Shown: in pieces, positions 20,744-29,730 of the stretch
Layout: the number at the start of each line of letters is the position of its first letter
Position numbering within the stretch: position 1 is the first letter of the stretch
Origin: Phycisphaeraceae bacterium
Lineage (GTDB): Bacteria > Planctomycetota > Phycisphaerae > Phycisphaerales > UBA1924
Direction of reading: 5' to 3'
DNA length: 64,000 bases
Assembly (NCBI GenBank): GCA_020639235.1
Contig: JACKHC010000001.1
Span: 992,001-1,056,000, forward strand
Position numbers and translations under genes: made by a program
The notes under the pieces: generated by a model
Seen by the model: only the letters and a program-made list of their open reading frames with translations
The model's database searches: none
What the model was told of the DNA's origin: nothing

Positions 20744-23700
20744 TCACGCCCCCTCCGGGCCCGCCGTCTCCCCCGTGTCTCCCTTTGTCATCCGCGCCGA
20801 CCCCTCGCGCGAGACCGCCCGCCCCCCCGCGCCGCTCCGCAGGAACTCGCTCAGGCCCTCCGAAGATCGCACATGCAGATCCAGCTGCGGGAACGCGATC
20901 TCGATACCCTCGCGCCGGAACATCGCGTCGATCTGTTGATGCAGGACCGAACGTCCCACCACAAGCTGATCGACGCCCGCCACATGCACACGCGCCTCCC
21001 AGTTCAGCGTGCTGTCTCCGAACCCCCGGAACAGCACGGACACCGGCGGGTCGGACAAAACGCCCGGCACCGCCTGGCACGCCTCCAGCAGCGTCCGCTC
21101 CACCAGTTCCAGGTTCGACCCGTACGCCACGCCCACCGTCGCCACGATGCGCTGCACGGAGTCCGAGAGCGTCCAGTTCACCACGCGATCCGTGATGAAT
21201 GTCTTGTTCGGGATGATGATCTCCTTGCGGTCCCATCCCAGCACCGTCGTCGCGCGCATCCGGATCTTTGTGACCGTCCCGTCCATGTCGCCCACCGTCA
21301 CCATGTCGCCCACGCGAATCGGGCGCTCCGCCAGAATGATCAGACCCGAAACGAAGTTCGCAAAGATCTCCTGCAGCCCGAACGCCAGCCCGAAGGTCAA
21401 CGCCGCGGCCAGCCACTGCACCGTCGACCACGTGATCCCCATCGCTCCCATCGTCAGCGTCACGCCCACCAGCGCCAGCCCGTACCGGAACACCGACACC
21501 AGCGCATACCGTGACGCGCTATCCAGTGGGAGGTGCTCCAGCAGCATCAACTCTACGACCGCCGGCACATTCCGCACCACGAGCACCGTGATCACACCGA
21601 ACAGAAGCGCAAGCCCGACATTGCCCAGCGTGAGCCGGAACGGCTCCGCCGCGCCCGCCTTCGACGACTCCGCCGAAGCGCTCAGCGGCTTCATCCCCGG
21701 CGCGGGCGCAGTGACCCCGCCCGACTTCTCCTCATTCTCGCCATTGGCAGAAGCCGTTCTGTCGCCGCTTGACGTGTCGCGCTGCGCGCCATCAGATACC
21801 TCGGGCGAGTACGCGACTCTGGGCCACAACTGAACCCGGTCGAGCATCTTGAGGGCCGGGAGGACCTCCGACCAGATCAGCATCATCCCGATCAGGAACG
21901 CTAACCCGATACCCGTCCGCACCGCTTGGCGCATCTTGGAGTCCAGCGCCGGGATGTTCACCTCGTTCGGGTCGATGGTGGGGGGAGGCGGGGGCGAAGC
22001 GGGGGATGTGGCCGACGCGCCCGTCGCGTTCTTCTCCGCTTCCGCGACCGCCGCGGCACGCGCCTGCTCACGCTTACGCTTGGCGCTCTCGATCGCCAGC
22101 CGACGCCGGACGATGTACAACCACCGCCCCGTGAGCGCGCTGATCAGCACCAGCGCGCCGATCAACCAGATCGTCGCAAAGAGCAGGTGCTGCAGCCGCA
22201 GCGCCGTGTAGTAATACTTCGCCAGCGCCAGGCCGATGAGCACGATCGGCACGCCCACACCCGCCGAGTACCAGACGACGCGCAACCGGTCGAGCCACTG
22301 GCCGGCGTGCCTCGACACGATCGGGCCAAGCACCGCGCCCGTCGGCTTGAGCACCCGCGCCAGGAACACGCTCAGCGAAACCATCGCGCCGATGAAGCAG
22401 ATGCGCCCCAGCGAGTCGCTGTACGCATCGTTCACCGACTGCACATCCAGCGCGATCGCCGTACCCCACAAAACAGAAATCGTCGGGACAAACCACCGCA
22501 AATGCCTGCGGATCGTTCGGACGCCCGAGGTATGCCATGCGAAGTGGTTCTCGCCGAGCCCGTCATCCCTTAGGATATTCCGCGCCAGTATCAGCACGAA
22601 CATGACGCCCGACGCCGCGCGCAATCCCGACGCGGCCGAGAGCGCCAACTCGCCCGCCCCGCCCGGCCGCTCCAGGAACCAGGCCAGCGCCAGCAGTAGC
22701 GCGGGCACCGGGAGCGACATCAACGCCGTCACAATCAGCGCACGGATCGTCAGCCCGAACCGGTCCGTCCGGAAAGACCGCACACGCTCGTTGAGCATGC
22801 CGAGCCGCGCCGGCGCCCGGAGCCGGACGAGCAACAGCAGCGCCAGCGCCGCCGCGATGCTCACGGATCGGGCGCGGTCGAGTCGGGTCGCCTCCCAGGA
22901 GGACCTGATCGACGCCCCCCACGCCGAAGGCGAAGCGAGCCAGCCCAGCGCGTCCGACGCCTCGTCAATACTCGGAACCGCCGGACCCGAGACCGACCGA
23001 ACCCACAGGATTCGCTGCTCGATAAACGCGATCGCGTCGCGCAGCGTCGGGATCAATCCGATCCCCGGATCCTTGTACGCCGACTGCAGCGCATCCAGCT
23101 CCGAGCCGCGCGTCGTCAGTTGTTTATCGAGCTTGTCCAGCAGGTCCTTGCGCGCCGCCACCAGTTCCCGAGCCACCGCGGCCACATCATCCCGGTTCTC
23201 GATCGCCGTCTCATCGCTCTCGACCCGCTCCATGAGCGCCGCGGTCGCGTTTGTGTCGTCCCGCACATCGTCCAGCTCGCCCGCGATCTCCTGCAGGCGA
23301 TACTCGATCTGCTGGCGGCGCTCGCTGACCGACTCCGACTCACGCTCAACATCATCCACATCGCCGATCGTCGCGTACACACGCCGCAGCGCCAGCCCCG
23401 TCGCGTCGTCAAGCCCGGACTTCTTCACCCGGGTCTCCAGCGCGTTCTTTTTGTTCCGGATCTCCTTGGCGCGGTTGGTGATCGCGGTCTCCCGCTGCGT
23501 CGCCGTCTGCCCGTTGATCGGCGTCTGCAGCGCGTTGAGTTCCTTGGCCAGTTCCGCGTTCTGCTCGGCGTAGCTGTTCAGGACCGGATGCTGACGCGCC
23601 GCCTTCCGGCGCAGCTCCTCCGCCTGCCGCCGCGCGTCCTCCGCTTCCGCCTGACGCCGCGCATTGACCACGGCGTCCCACGCCCCGACGAGCTTCTCCG

Positions 23701-24478
23701 CCTCCGTCACCCGACGCGCCGCAAGACTCTGCCTCGCCGGAAGCAGTTCCCGCCGTGCCTCGATCGACGCACGCTGCCTCTCGAGCCGGTAGATCTCCGC
23801 TCGCGCCGACAGCCGCTCCGCCTGGGTCAGCATCCGTTGCGCCCGAGCCGCCTCGTCGTCGGTCCCGCCCGACTCGCCGCCCGCCGCCGCGAAGTCCTCG
23901 TCCAGCGCGCTCACCCGCTGACGCAGGTCCGAGAGACTCTTCGGAATCGCGTCCATCGCCGCGTCGCGCGAAGACTTCTCCGCCGCGAGGTCCGCGACCT
24001 GCTGACGAGCTGTATCGAGCTGGGCGCGAACCTCCGCGAGGCGCTGCTCCAACTGCGCGAGCGTCGCGTCACCCGCGACCTCGGGCTTCACCTCCGCGGG
24101 CGGGAGCGCCAACTCGCCCTGAATCGTCTGCATCCGCGCGGGCGCTTCGAGCCGCGATTGCTCCGACTTGGCGGCGTCCGCCAACTTCTCATCCACGGAC
24201 TTCAGGGCCGCTTCGATTCCCTGGTACGCACGGACCGCCGGGTCGTCCGGGTTGACATTTCCCTCGCCATCCCTGAATCGCTCCGCCCAACCCGAGACCG
24301 CGGCCCGCAAACGGTCCTGCTCGTTCTTCAACTCACCCGCCTGAGCAACGACCGACTCATCCGCCGCCGCCGGCTGGGCCGGCTGAGCCGCACCGGACTC
24401 ACCGTTCCCGTTCCCCTGCGCCAGCGCCGCGGGGCACCACATCAGAGCCACGACCATCGAAATCATCAGGCGGCGCAT
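20744..24478 (-). CDS. MscK/MscS-type mechanosensitive ion channel
   Basis: The 1244-residue protein has a signal peptide ending A-L-A-Q, a periplasmic coiled-coil region (about residues 30-480), multiple membrane segments and a C-terminal MscS domain. The MscS core is clear: T-F-G-L-A-F-G-L-Q-E-I-F-A-N-F pore helix, E-R-P-I-R-V-G-D beta-domain entry and I-I-I-P-N-K-T-F-I. The length and coiled-coil extension match the KefA/MscK subgroup. It releases solutes on osmotic downshock. The ATG at 24478 was chosen to start the signal peptide; TTG at 24511 is an alternative. It is divergent from the tRNA-Gly gene, 58 bases apart. Confidence 0.93.
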   Translation of the reverse strand: MRRLMISMVVALMWCPAALAQGNGNGESGAAQPAQPAAADESVVAQAGELKNEQDRLRAAVSGWAERFRDGEGNVNPDDPAVRAYQGIEAALKSVDEKLADAAKSEQSRLEAPARMQTIQGELALPPAEVKPEVAGDATLAQLEQRLAEVRAQLDTARQQVADLAAEKSSRDAAMDAIPKSLSDLRQRVSALDEDFAAAGGESGGTDDEAARAQRMLTQAERLSARAEIYRLERQRASIEARRELLPARQSLAARRVTEAEKLVGAWDAVVNARRQAEAEDARRQAEELRRKAARQHPVLNSYAEQNAELAKELNALQTPINGQTATQRETAITNRAKEIRNKKNALETRVKKSGLDDATGLALRRVYATIGDVDDVERESESVSERRQQIEYRLQEIAGELDDVRDDTNATAALMERVESDETAIENRDDVAAVARELVAARKDLLDKLDKQLTTRGSELDALQSAYKDPGIGLIPTLRDAIAFIEQRILWVRSVSGPAVPSIDEASDALGWLASPSAWGASIRSSWEATRLDRARSVSIAAALALLLLVRLRAPARLGMLNERVRSFRTDRFGLTIRALIVTALMSLPVPALLLALAWFLERPGGAGELALSAASGLRAASGVMFVLILARNILRDDGLGENHFAWHTSGVRTIRRHLRWFVPTISVLWGTAIALDVQSVNDAYSDSLGRICFIGAMVSLSVFLARVLKPTGAVLGPIVSRHAGQWLDRLRVVWYSAGVGVPIVLIGLALAKYYYTALRLQHLLFATIWLIGALVLISALTGRWLYIVRRRLAIESAKRKREQARAAAVAEAEKNATGASATSPASPPPPPTIDPNEVNIPALDSKMRQAVRTGIGLAFLIGMMLIWSEVLPALKMLDRVQLWPRVAYSPEVSDGAQRDTSSGDRTASANGENEEKSGGVTAPAPGMKPLSASAESSKAGAAEPFRLTLGNVGLALLFGVITVLVVRNVPAVVELMLLEHLPLDSASRYALVSVFRYGLALVGVTLTMGAMGITWSTVQWLAAALTFGLAFGLQEIFANFVSGLIILAERPIRVGDMVTVGDMDGTVTKIRMRATTVLGWDRKEIIIPNKTFITDRVVNWTLSDSVQRIVATVGVAYGSNLELVERTLLEACQAVPGVLSDPPVSVLFRGFGDSTLNWEARVHVAGVDQLVVGRSVLHQQIDAMFRREGIEIAFPQLDLHVRSSEGLSEFLRSGAGGRAVSREGSARMTKGDTGETAGPEGA

Positions 24479-24536
24479 CAAGAATCCCGGCCTCCAGAAA
24501 GTCAGCACCAAAGTGATACACTAGCCCACCCAAATC

Positions 24537-24608
24537 GCGGGCGTAACTCAATGGTAGAGTGCCAGCCTTCCAAGCTGGATGTTGAGGGTTCGAGTCCCTT
24601 CGCCCGCT
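24537..24608 (+). tRNA. tRNA-Gly (anticodon TCC)
   Basis: A complete 72-nt cloverleaf can be folded. The acceptor stem is gcgggcg/cgcccgc with discriminator T; the D stem is actc/gagt. The anticodon stem ccagc/gctgg closes the loop cttccaa, whose middle is TCC. The T stem is gaggg/ccctt with loop ttcgagt. CCA is not encoded. The gene is followed 114 bases later by a tyrosine recombinase, making its 3' end the likely integration site for the accessory region downstream. Confidence 0.95.
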
Positions 24609-24722
24609 TTCTCGGAAGTCCCTCAGTTCGTAGCACTTCCACGCATGTTCCCTCGTTGGGCGTGATGGCACGGGACAGATCAGAAAGTGGTACCTACCAC
24701 TTTCCCGTTCTGGAGCCATCGA

Positions 24723-25994
24723 ATGGGAACAGCAGCACCACCCCGTATCCCCAACTATCGCCTGCACAGTCCCTCGGGACTCGCGGTGGTCCGTCTCAAC
24801 GGCCGCGACATCTACCTCGGCAAATACGGCACACACGAGAGCCGGTCGCACTACGACGCCGTGATCGCCGACTGGCTGGCCGGTCGACGCGGTGTCGCCC
24901 CGGTCCGAGCGAACCCGAGCGATCGCTCCGACACGACGATCAGCGAGTTGGCGCTGGCTTTCCTAAAACATGCCGATCGGTACTACACAAAAAACGGGCT
25001 CCCAACGGGCGAGGCGAACAACATGCGCGATGCGATCCGACCGGTAGTCGTGCTGCATGGTCGGACGCGGATCACAGCGTTCGGGCCGCTGTCGCTCAAG
25101 GCCGTGCGGGAGCAGATGATCGCATCGGGGTTAGCCCGCGGCACGATCAACTCGCGGGTGAATCGCGTGCGACGCATGTTCAAGTGGGGGGTCGAGAACC
25201 AGATCGTAGAGCCCGCCGTGCTCCACGCTCTGCAGGCGGTGGCACCGCTCAAGCGTGGGCGGACTGAGGCGAAGGAGACAGCGCCGGTGCGGGCAGTGCC
25301 TGAAGAGATTGCCGAGCGGGTTGCCGATGCCGCACCATCGATGATCGCAGCGATGATCCGTCTGCAATTGCATACAGGGATGCGACCGGGCGAGGTGGTG
25401 CTGATGCGGCCGCGGGACATCGATACCTCGAGTTTGATCTGGGAGTATCGGCCCGAGTCGCACAAGACCGAACACCACGGGCGGGCGCGTGTGATCTACC
25501 TCGGACCCAGGGCGCAGGCGGTGCTTGTGCCTCTGCTCAATGCCAAGATGGATGCGTACTTATTCAGTCCGAGAGAGCGGGTTGAGAAGTTCCACGCCGA
25601 GCGTCGCATAAACCGGCGGTCGCCGATGACACCGAGCCAGTCGGCTCGTCGGAAGAAACGCTGTCCCAAGCGGAGTCCCGGTGAGCGGTACACGACGCTG
25701 AGCTACGCTCAGGCGGTGTCGCGTGCCTGCCGGGCCGCGTTCCCACATCCGACTCTCGCGGGCATTCCGCGCTCCAAACACTCGGGTGAGCAGAAGCGTG
25801 AGTTGGCCGAGTGGGAGGGAGCGCACCGATTCTCACCCAATCAACTTCGGCACACAGCGGCGACGCGGCTGCGGCGCGAGTTCGATCTGGAAACCGCGCG
25901 CGTAGTCCTCGGGCACGCTTCCGCATCGGTGACGGAAGTCTACGCGGAGCGCGATTTGGCCTTGGCTGCTCGGGTCATGGCGGAGGTCGGTTGA
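24723..25994 (+). CDS. Tyrosine recombinase (site-specific integrase)
   Basis: The 423-residue protein starts M-G-T-A-A with an N-terminal Y-R-L-H-S-P-S-G segment common in planctomycete integrases. The catalytic domain has the first arginine in T-G-M-R-P-G-E, the H-x-x-R box as L-R-H-T-A-A-T, the second histidine in L-G-H-A-S and the nucleophile tyrosine in T-E-V-Y-A-E-R. All key residues are present, so it is probably active. A GTG at 24687 is a weaker alternative start. Sitting directly downstream of tRNA-Gly, it is the likely integrase for this island. A strong hairpin follows at 26065-26089. Confidence 0.95.
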   Translation: MGTAAPPRIPNYRLHSPSGLAVVRLNGRDIYLGKYGTHESRSHYDAVIADWLAGRRGVAPVRANPSDRSDTTISELALAFLKHADRYYTKNGLPTGEANNMRDAIRPVVVLHGRTRITAFGPLSLKAVREQMIASGLARGTINSRVNRVRRMFKWGVENQIVEPAVLHALQAVAPLKRGRTEAKETAPVRAVPEEIAERVADAAPSMIAAMIRLQLHTGMRPGEVVLMRPRDIDTSSLIWEYRPESHKTEHHGRARVIYLGPRAQAVLVPLLNAKMDAYLFSPRERVEKFHAERRINRRSPMTPSQSARRKKRCPKRSPGERYTTLSYAQAVSRACRAAFPHPTLAGIPRSKHSGEQKRELAEWEGAHRFSPNQLRHTAATRLRREFDLETARVVLGHASASVTEVYAERDLALAARVMAEVG

Positions 25995-26064
25995 ATGTGA
26001 CCGAATGGCCACAGCTATCGCCTTTCTGCAGGTAGTTTCCGAAATACGCCTGAATAAACACGGA

Positions 26065-26089
26065 ACCGCTGCACCGAGGGTGCAGCGGT
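26065..26089. terminator. Hairpin between convergent genes, likely transcription terminator
   Basis: Eleven base pairs (accgctgcacc/ggtgcagcggt) close a 3-base loop gag. It lies between the integrase stop and the convergent gene at 26167. No T-run follows on either side, so termination efficiency is uncertain; the symmetry would let it act in both directions. Confidence 0.6.
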
Positions 26090-26166
26090 CCACGAATAGA
26101 CAACCAACTCAATGGTGCTCGGGGTGGCTCGCTTGACAACGAATCCCGAGCACGGCGTCCGGGGCT

Positions 26167-26598
26167 CTACGCCCCGGGCGTCGAGTCGGCTAAGTCATCG
26201 ATGAACTGGGGGCTGAATGACGGCGTGATGCCGAGATCCTCGATAGCATCGTCATGCGCACGCTCGATTTCCATGGCCCTTTGCAACGGCGTAGGCCGCT
26301 TGGGCTGAGTCGGGAGACGCGCGGGTACGCCCGCGCCGCCATTGCCGTTGTTGAGGTCTTCGATCCACTGGAGGATGGCCCGAAGAGTCGTGTAGCGGCG
26401 CCACCCGATCAGGACAGACCCGAGCGGTGGCTTGGCTGGGTCCTTGGGATGCACCCGGCGCATCATCGTGCTGTAGCTCGGCTCGTCGCCTCCCTCAATC
26501 TTGGCGAAGACTTCACCGGCTTCGGGGATGGTCAGCAGTTCATCGAGTTCGACACCGAGGTCGGTGATGAGGCCTGATGACAACAATGGTTGGTTCAT
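26167..26598 (-). CDS. DUF1580-like small DNA-binding protein (tentative)
   Basis: The 143-residue protein has a central segment (about residues 22-85) with L-L-T-I-P-E-A-G-E-V-F, R-R-V-H-P-K and W-R-R-Y-T-T-L-R-A-I-L-Q-W. This pattern, a short helix-turn-helix followed by a conserved Trp and a second helix ending in Trp, is like DUF1580 proteins found beside planctomycete integrases and excisionase-type folds. The C-terminal half is unremarkable. Its position beside the integrase fits a recombination directionality or regulatory role. The family call is by resemblance only and could be wrong. Confidence 0.6.
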   Translation of the reverse strand: MNQPLLSSGLITDLGVELDELLTIPEAGEVFAKIEGGDEPSYSTMMRRVHPKDPAKPPLGSVLIGWRRYTTLRAILQWIEDLNNGNGGAGVPARLPTQPKRPTPLQRAMEIERAHDDAIEDLGITPSFSPQFIDDLADSTPGA

Positions 26599-27007
26599 AA
26601 CACAATCCTTTCACGACATTTCTCCTGCGCGAAAGAACGAATGACAGACGATCTTGTCGATTGTGAAACACTCACTCGCTGCGATTTCCTCGAGCGCAGC
26701 ATCGGCGTCCGTCGGGGGGCTCGGTTGACAGGATCCATCCGAGTATTCGATGAACGCGGTTCCAGAAAATGGCCAAGTTCGGGCGTCGGTTCGAGCCCGC
26801 GTGAAGTATTTCACACAGGAGAGTGGATCGGTGAGCCCGGTGTGCCAGCGATATACGAGAGGATACGCAGGTCTGCGCGCGCATCGTGTCTCGTCGACTC
26901 ACGGCGCAGCGCGACTCAACTTGCGCCTTGAGATCACGCCTTTAACGGAGCGAGCAATGCCAAGTAAATACACACAAAGCCAAGTAAATACACACAAACA
27001 ATCCAGT
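26599..27007. other. Gene-poor 409-base stretch with tandem 20-bp repeat
   Basis: No convincing gene is seen; short open frames on either strand are not supported by composition or start signals. The right end carries a perfect tandem duplication at 26959-26998. The stretch separates the DUF1580-like gene from the 3' end of the ArdC-like gene, both on the minus strand, so any promoter for the former should lie here. Confidence 0.5.
26959..26998. repeat. Perfect tandem 20-bp repeat, two copies
   Basis: The unit GCCAAGTAAATACACACAAA occurs twice in direct succession (26959-26978 and 26979-26998). The unit is AT-rich in a GC-rich setting and 20 bases long, which is the usual size of plasmid iterons. 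With only two copies and no Rep gene nearby this is a suggestion, not a call of an origin. Confidence 0.9.
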
Positions 27008-27832
27008 TCAACCAGACACTTCTGTCGCAATGGCGCCCGTCGACGACAGTGACGCAATGAGCGTCGCAGCGGTCTTCTGGATACGATCGAGGGATGCGAC
27101 GAGCTGCTCGGCGTCGCCCTTGTAGAGCCGGATGTAGTCGGCACTGGCGCTCTGGTTCACGAGCCCAATGGCCTGACCGACGATGAAGGCGACGCCCTCG
27201 GCTTCCAGTTCGCGGACGGTCTTGCACGCGGGTCGATCTTCGCCGTGATGAAGCAGTTCGTGAGCTAGTTCGTGGGCCAGGACGCTGCACTCTTCGGCGG
27301 GCGACAATCCCATGCGAAGGATGATCTTGCCGCCGGTGGAGACGCCGTCGGCGCCCCCGAGATGCGCGGCGGTTTCGACCGCGATGGCGCGGCTTGATGC
27401 GAACGCACGCAGCCGGTCGGCGGCGTCGCCGGGATTACCGGTGGCACGCTCGAACTCGGGCAACGGCTCGCCATCGGTTTGCGAGATGTCGAAGACATGG
27501 ACGCCCCGGTAGCGCACGAATACCTTGTCCTCGCCGTCGGTGGTCTCGTCGTCCGCCTTCTTGCGAATGGTCATCGGCGCGATGATGAGCAAGCCCTTCT
27601 CGCCCTTGCGGACGGAGCGGCCGAGTTTCTTCCAGGTGTGGAAGCCGGCGACACGGGTCGCGTCGGGCTTCTGGGCGAAGATCAGCATGACATTGCCGAA
27701 CGAGTAGCGGTGGAAGCGCGCCATGGCGGCCAGATACGCGGTGAGCGAGGCGCTGTCCCCGGCCTCCAATGCCGCTTTGAGGTTCGCGATGGCGTTCTCG
27801 GTGATCTGCTTGATGGTGTCGTCGTGCTTCAT
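27008..27832 (-). CDS. ArdC-like antirestriction protein with zinc metallopeptidase domain
   Basis: The 274-residue protein has the ArdC N-terminal ssDNA-binding type domain (about 1-130): F-H-R-Y-S-F-G-N-V-M-L-I-F-A-Q, then H-T-W-K-K-L-G-R-x-V-R-K-G-E-K-G and an I-x-A-P strand. The second half is a zincin: H-E-L-A-H at 187-191 followed by E-L-L-H-H and a downstream E-L-E-A-E-G-V-A-F third-ligand helix. ArdC proteins protect incoming plasmid or conjugative DNA from restriction. The ATG at 27832 starts the domain; the reading to 27895 adds unrelated residues. This gene marks the island as originally transferable. Confidence 0.92.
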   Translation of the reverse strand: MKHDDTIKQITENAIANLKAALEAGDSASLTAYLAAMARFHRYSFGNVMLIFAQKPDATRVAGFHTWKKLGRSVRKGEKGLLIIAPMTIRKKADDETTDGEDKVFVRYRGVHVFDISQTDGEPLPEFERATGNPGDAADRLRAFASSRAIAVETAAHLGGADGVSTGGKIILRMGLSPAEECSVLAHELAHELLHHGEDRPACKTVRELEAEGVAFIVGQAIGLVNQSASADYIRLYKGDAEQLVASLDRIQKTAATLIASLSSTGAIATEVSG

Positions 27833-28165
27833 GGGGCGGTCCTCCGGTTGCGAGTGATCGGGTTGCGGGTCTTCGCCCGAAACGGGGACCCGCAAGCCCA
27901 GAGCACGAGCAGGAGCGAGCGCGCAGCAGACCTACGACGGCACCGAGCAGGACCAATGAGGCGTCGAAGTGTCGAGGTAGGCGGGGACGGTCTTCACTCG
28001 CGCCTCGCCGTGTGCTAGGCAGAGTCGGCGCGCGGACTCCGCGCCACAGTCGGCGACGAATGAAGTGCGCAGAACACGACATCCATTGACCCGGATCGCC
28101 CGGCGCGCGCGTCATGGAGTGACACGCCGTGTGGTCCGGCTCGCATCAGGGAAGGAGCCCAGCAC
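27833..28165. other. Divergent intergenic region, no gene seen
   Basis: This 333-base stretch separates the divergent ArdC-like and excisionase-like genes and should contain both promoters. I see no clear -35/-10 pair. Overlapping open frames on the minus strand are extensions of other frames of the ArdC-like gene and look spurious. No strong inverted repeat stands out. Confidence 0.4.
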
Positions 28166-28534
28166 ATGACGATGACCGGCAAGACGACCAAGACGATCCA
28201 CTACACGGTGAAGGAGGTGGCGGCGCTCTTACGCGTGCACCCATCGACGATTGACCGCGAACGCCGGGACGGACGCCTGGCGTGCCTGCGGATCGGCAGG
28301 CGGGTGTTCGTCACGCCCGGCCAACTGGACGACTACATCGAAGCACGGAAGGAGGAAGCATGCAGACAGCGGGAGACGAGTCGACTAAGAGGATCTTTGA
28401 ATATTCCAGGCACTGGCTGGTCCGGCGATCCGACACGCCCAACTACCACATCTACTGGTGCAGACCCGGCACTCGCCGCGTCCGCCGCAAGAGCACGGAT
28501 ACAGGAGATCTTGAACAGGCCAAGCGGAGGCTGA
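28166..28534 (+). CDS. Excisionase-like helix-turn-helix protein
   Basis: Residues 11-65 of this 122-residue product form a MerR/excisionase-type winged helix: Y-T-V-K-E-V-A-A-L-L-R-V-H-P-S-T-I-D-R-E, then L-A-C-L-R-I-G-R-R-V-F-V and a final helix D-Y-I-E-A-R-K. The domain ends just where the recombinase gene starts; the remaining 55 or so residues run on in another frame over the first 175 bases of that gene. The tail is probably non-functional read-through. It would control excision versus integration by the recombinase encoded next. Confidence 0.85.
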   Translation: MTMTGKTTKTIHYTVKEVAALLRVHPSTIDRERRDGRLACLRIGRRVFVTPGQLDDYIEARKEEACRQRETSRLRGSLNIPGTGWSGDPTRPTTTSTGADPALAASAARARIQEILNRPSGG

Positions 28535-29610
28535 TCGAGTTCGCCGAGGGCCGACGCAGGCCGAATGCACGGGACCCGTCTGTGGTCCCGGTCTTCGACG
28601 CCCTGAGCGACTACATCGAGGACCGGCTGGCAGGTAAGCCGAGCCAGGCAACGGCGCGGAACTGTGCGAAGTCCTTGGTGGAGTTCTTTGATCTCGAAGA
28701 CATCCGGTTCATCGGAGAGATCACTTGGGAAGCACAGGAGCGGTTCGTTGACTGGCGGAAGTCCCGTCACCATGCGGCTACCGGATCTGAGATCGCTTGT
28801 GGAACGATCGCGCGCGATCTGGGTGTGCTTCGCGCTGCACTCAAGTCCTTCCACAAGCGAGGGCGAGTCACTTCAGTGCCCTTCATCATGGGCGGTTCGC
28901 AGTCGCCGCCGCGTGAGAGGTTCTTGACCATTGGTGAGATCGATCGCTTGCTCGGGGAGTGTCATCAGCAGCATCTGTTCCTGTTCGTCAATCTTGCTCT
29001 GCACACACTGCAGCGACCGGGCGCGATTCTTGATTTGCGAATCGAACAGGTGGACCTTGTACTCAACCGCATCAACTTCTTGCGGGACGGAGATCGTCAA
29101 AGTCGGAAGCGGAAGCCGGTGATCCCAATAACACCATCACTGCACACGCTGTTGCGAACCGCGTGCGGCCACTCTGGGTCAGGCTTCGTCATCGAGTGGA
29201 ACGGTGCGCCCGTGCGATGTATCCGTAACTCATTCAAGAAGGCGGTCAGCCGCGCCCGGCTCGCGGATGTGACCCCGTACACGCTCAGGCATACCGGGGC
29301 GACATTGCTGGCCGCTGCCGGGGTCTCCATGCGGGAGATCGCCGGGATGCTCGGGCATTCAACGACCCGGACCACCGAATACCACTACGCCAAGCACCAT
29401 CCCGACTTCCTGGGCGGGGCCACATCGGCGATCGAACGAATGTTCGGGGGCCTATCGTTGCCACCGAACCCCCCGAGCCCCGCGCTCCTATCGGGTCGCG
29501 TTGCAGAACCTCGGGCCATTGGGGCGATGTCAGATCTGAGGGATGTGCGGTGCTTTACATCGCCCACCGAAGTGTGGTACGACGAGTCGAGGAGCCCTAC
29601 GAGTGCGTGA
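28360..29610 (+). CDS. Tyrosine recombinase (second integrase)
   Basis: The 416-residue protein starts at an ATG preceded by an excellent ribosome-binding site (aaggaggaagc). The catalytic residues are R in L-Q-R-P-G-A-I, the H-x-x-R box L-R-H-T-G-A-T, H in L-G-H-S-T and the tyrosine in T-E-Y-H-Y-A-K. The core SAM-like domain covers about 70-165. It is distinct from the first integrase 3 kb upstream, so the island probably combines two elements. The overlap with the excisionase-like gene suggests coupled translation. The C-terminal 50 residues past the tyrosine are Pro/Ser-rich and of no clear function. Confidence 0.93.
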   Translation: MQTAGDESTKRIFEYSRHWLVRRSDTPNYHIYWCRPGTRRVRRKSTDTGDLEQAKRRLIEFAEGRRRPNARDPSVVPVFDALSDYIEDRLAGKPSQATARNCAKSLVEFFDLEDIRFIGEITWEAQERFVDWRKSRHHAATGSEIACGTIARDLGVLRAALKSFHKRGRVTSVPFIMGGSQSPPRERFLTIGEIDRLLGECHQQHLFLFVNLALHTLQRPGAILDLRIEQVDLVLNRINFLRDGDRQSRKRKPVIPITPSLHTLLRTACGHSGSGFVIEWNGAPVRCIRNSFKKAVSRARLADVTPYTLRHTGATLLAAAGVSMREIAGMLGHSTTRTTEYHYAKHHPDFLGGATSAIERMFGGLSLPPNPPSPALLSGRVAEPRAIGAMSDLRDVRCFTSPTEVWYDESRSPTSA

Positions 29611-29730
29611 GTCCCGGAGCCAGCCCACCCCGAACAAGCAACTACCTCGACATAGAGCGAGTGTGTGGCAGCGTGGCCTGTGGATGATGCTCACCCCGGG
29701 AACTGGATCGACACCGTGTGAGGCGTTCCC

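Noticed and set aside
23120..25267. 715-codon plus-strand frame spanning the tRNA gene
   Set aside because: It crosses the tRNA-Gly gene and the integrase in another frame and is antisense to the MscK coding region.
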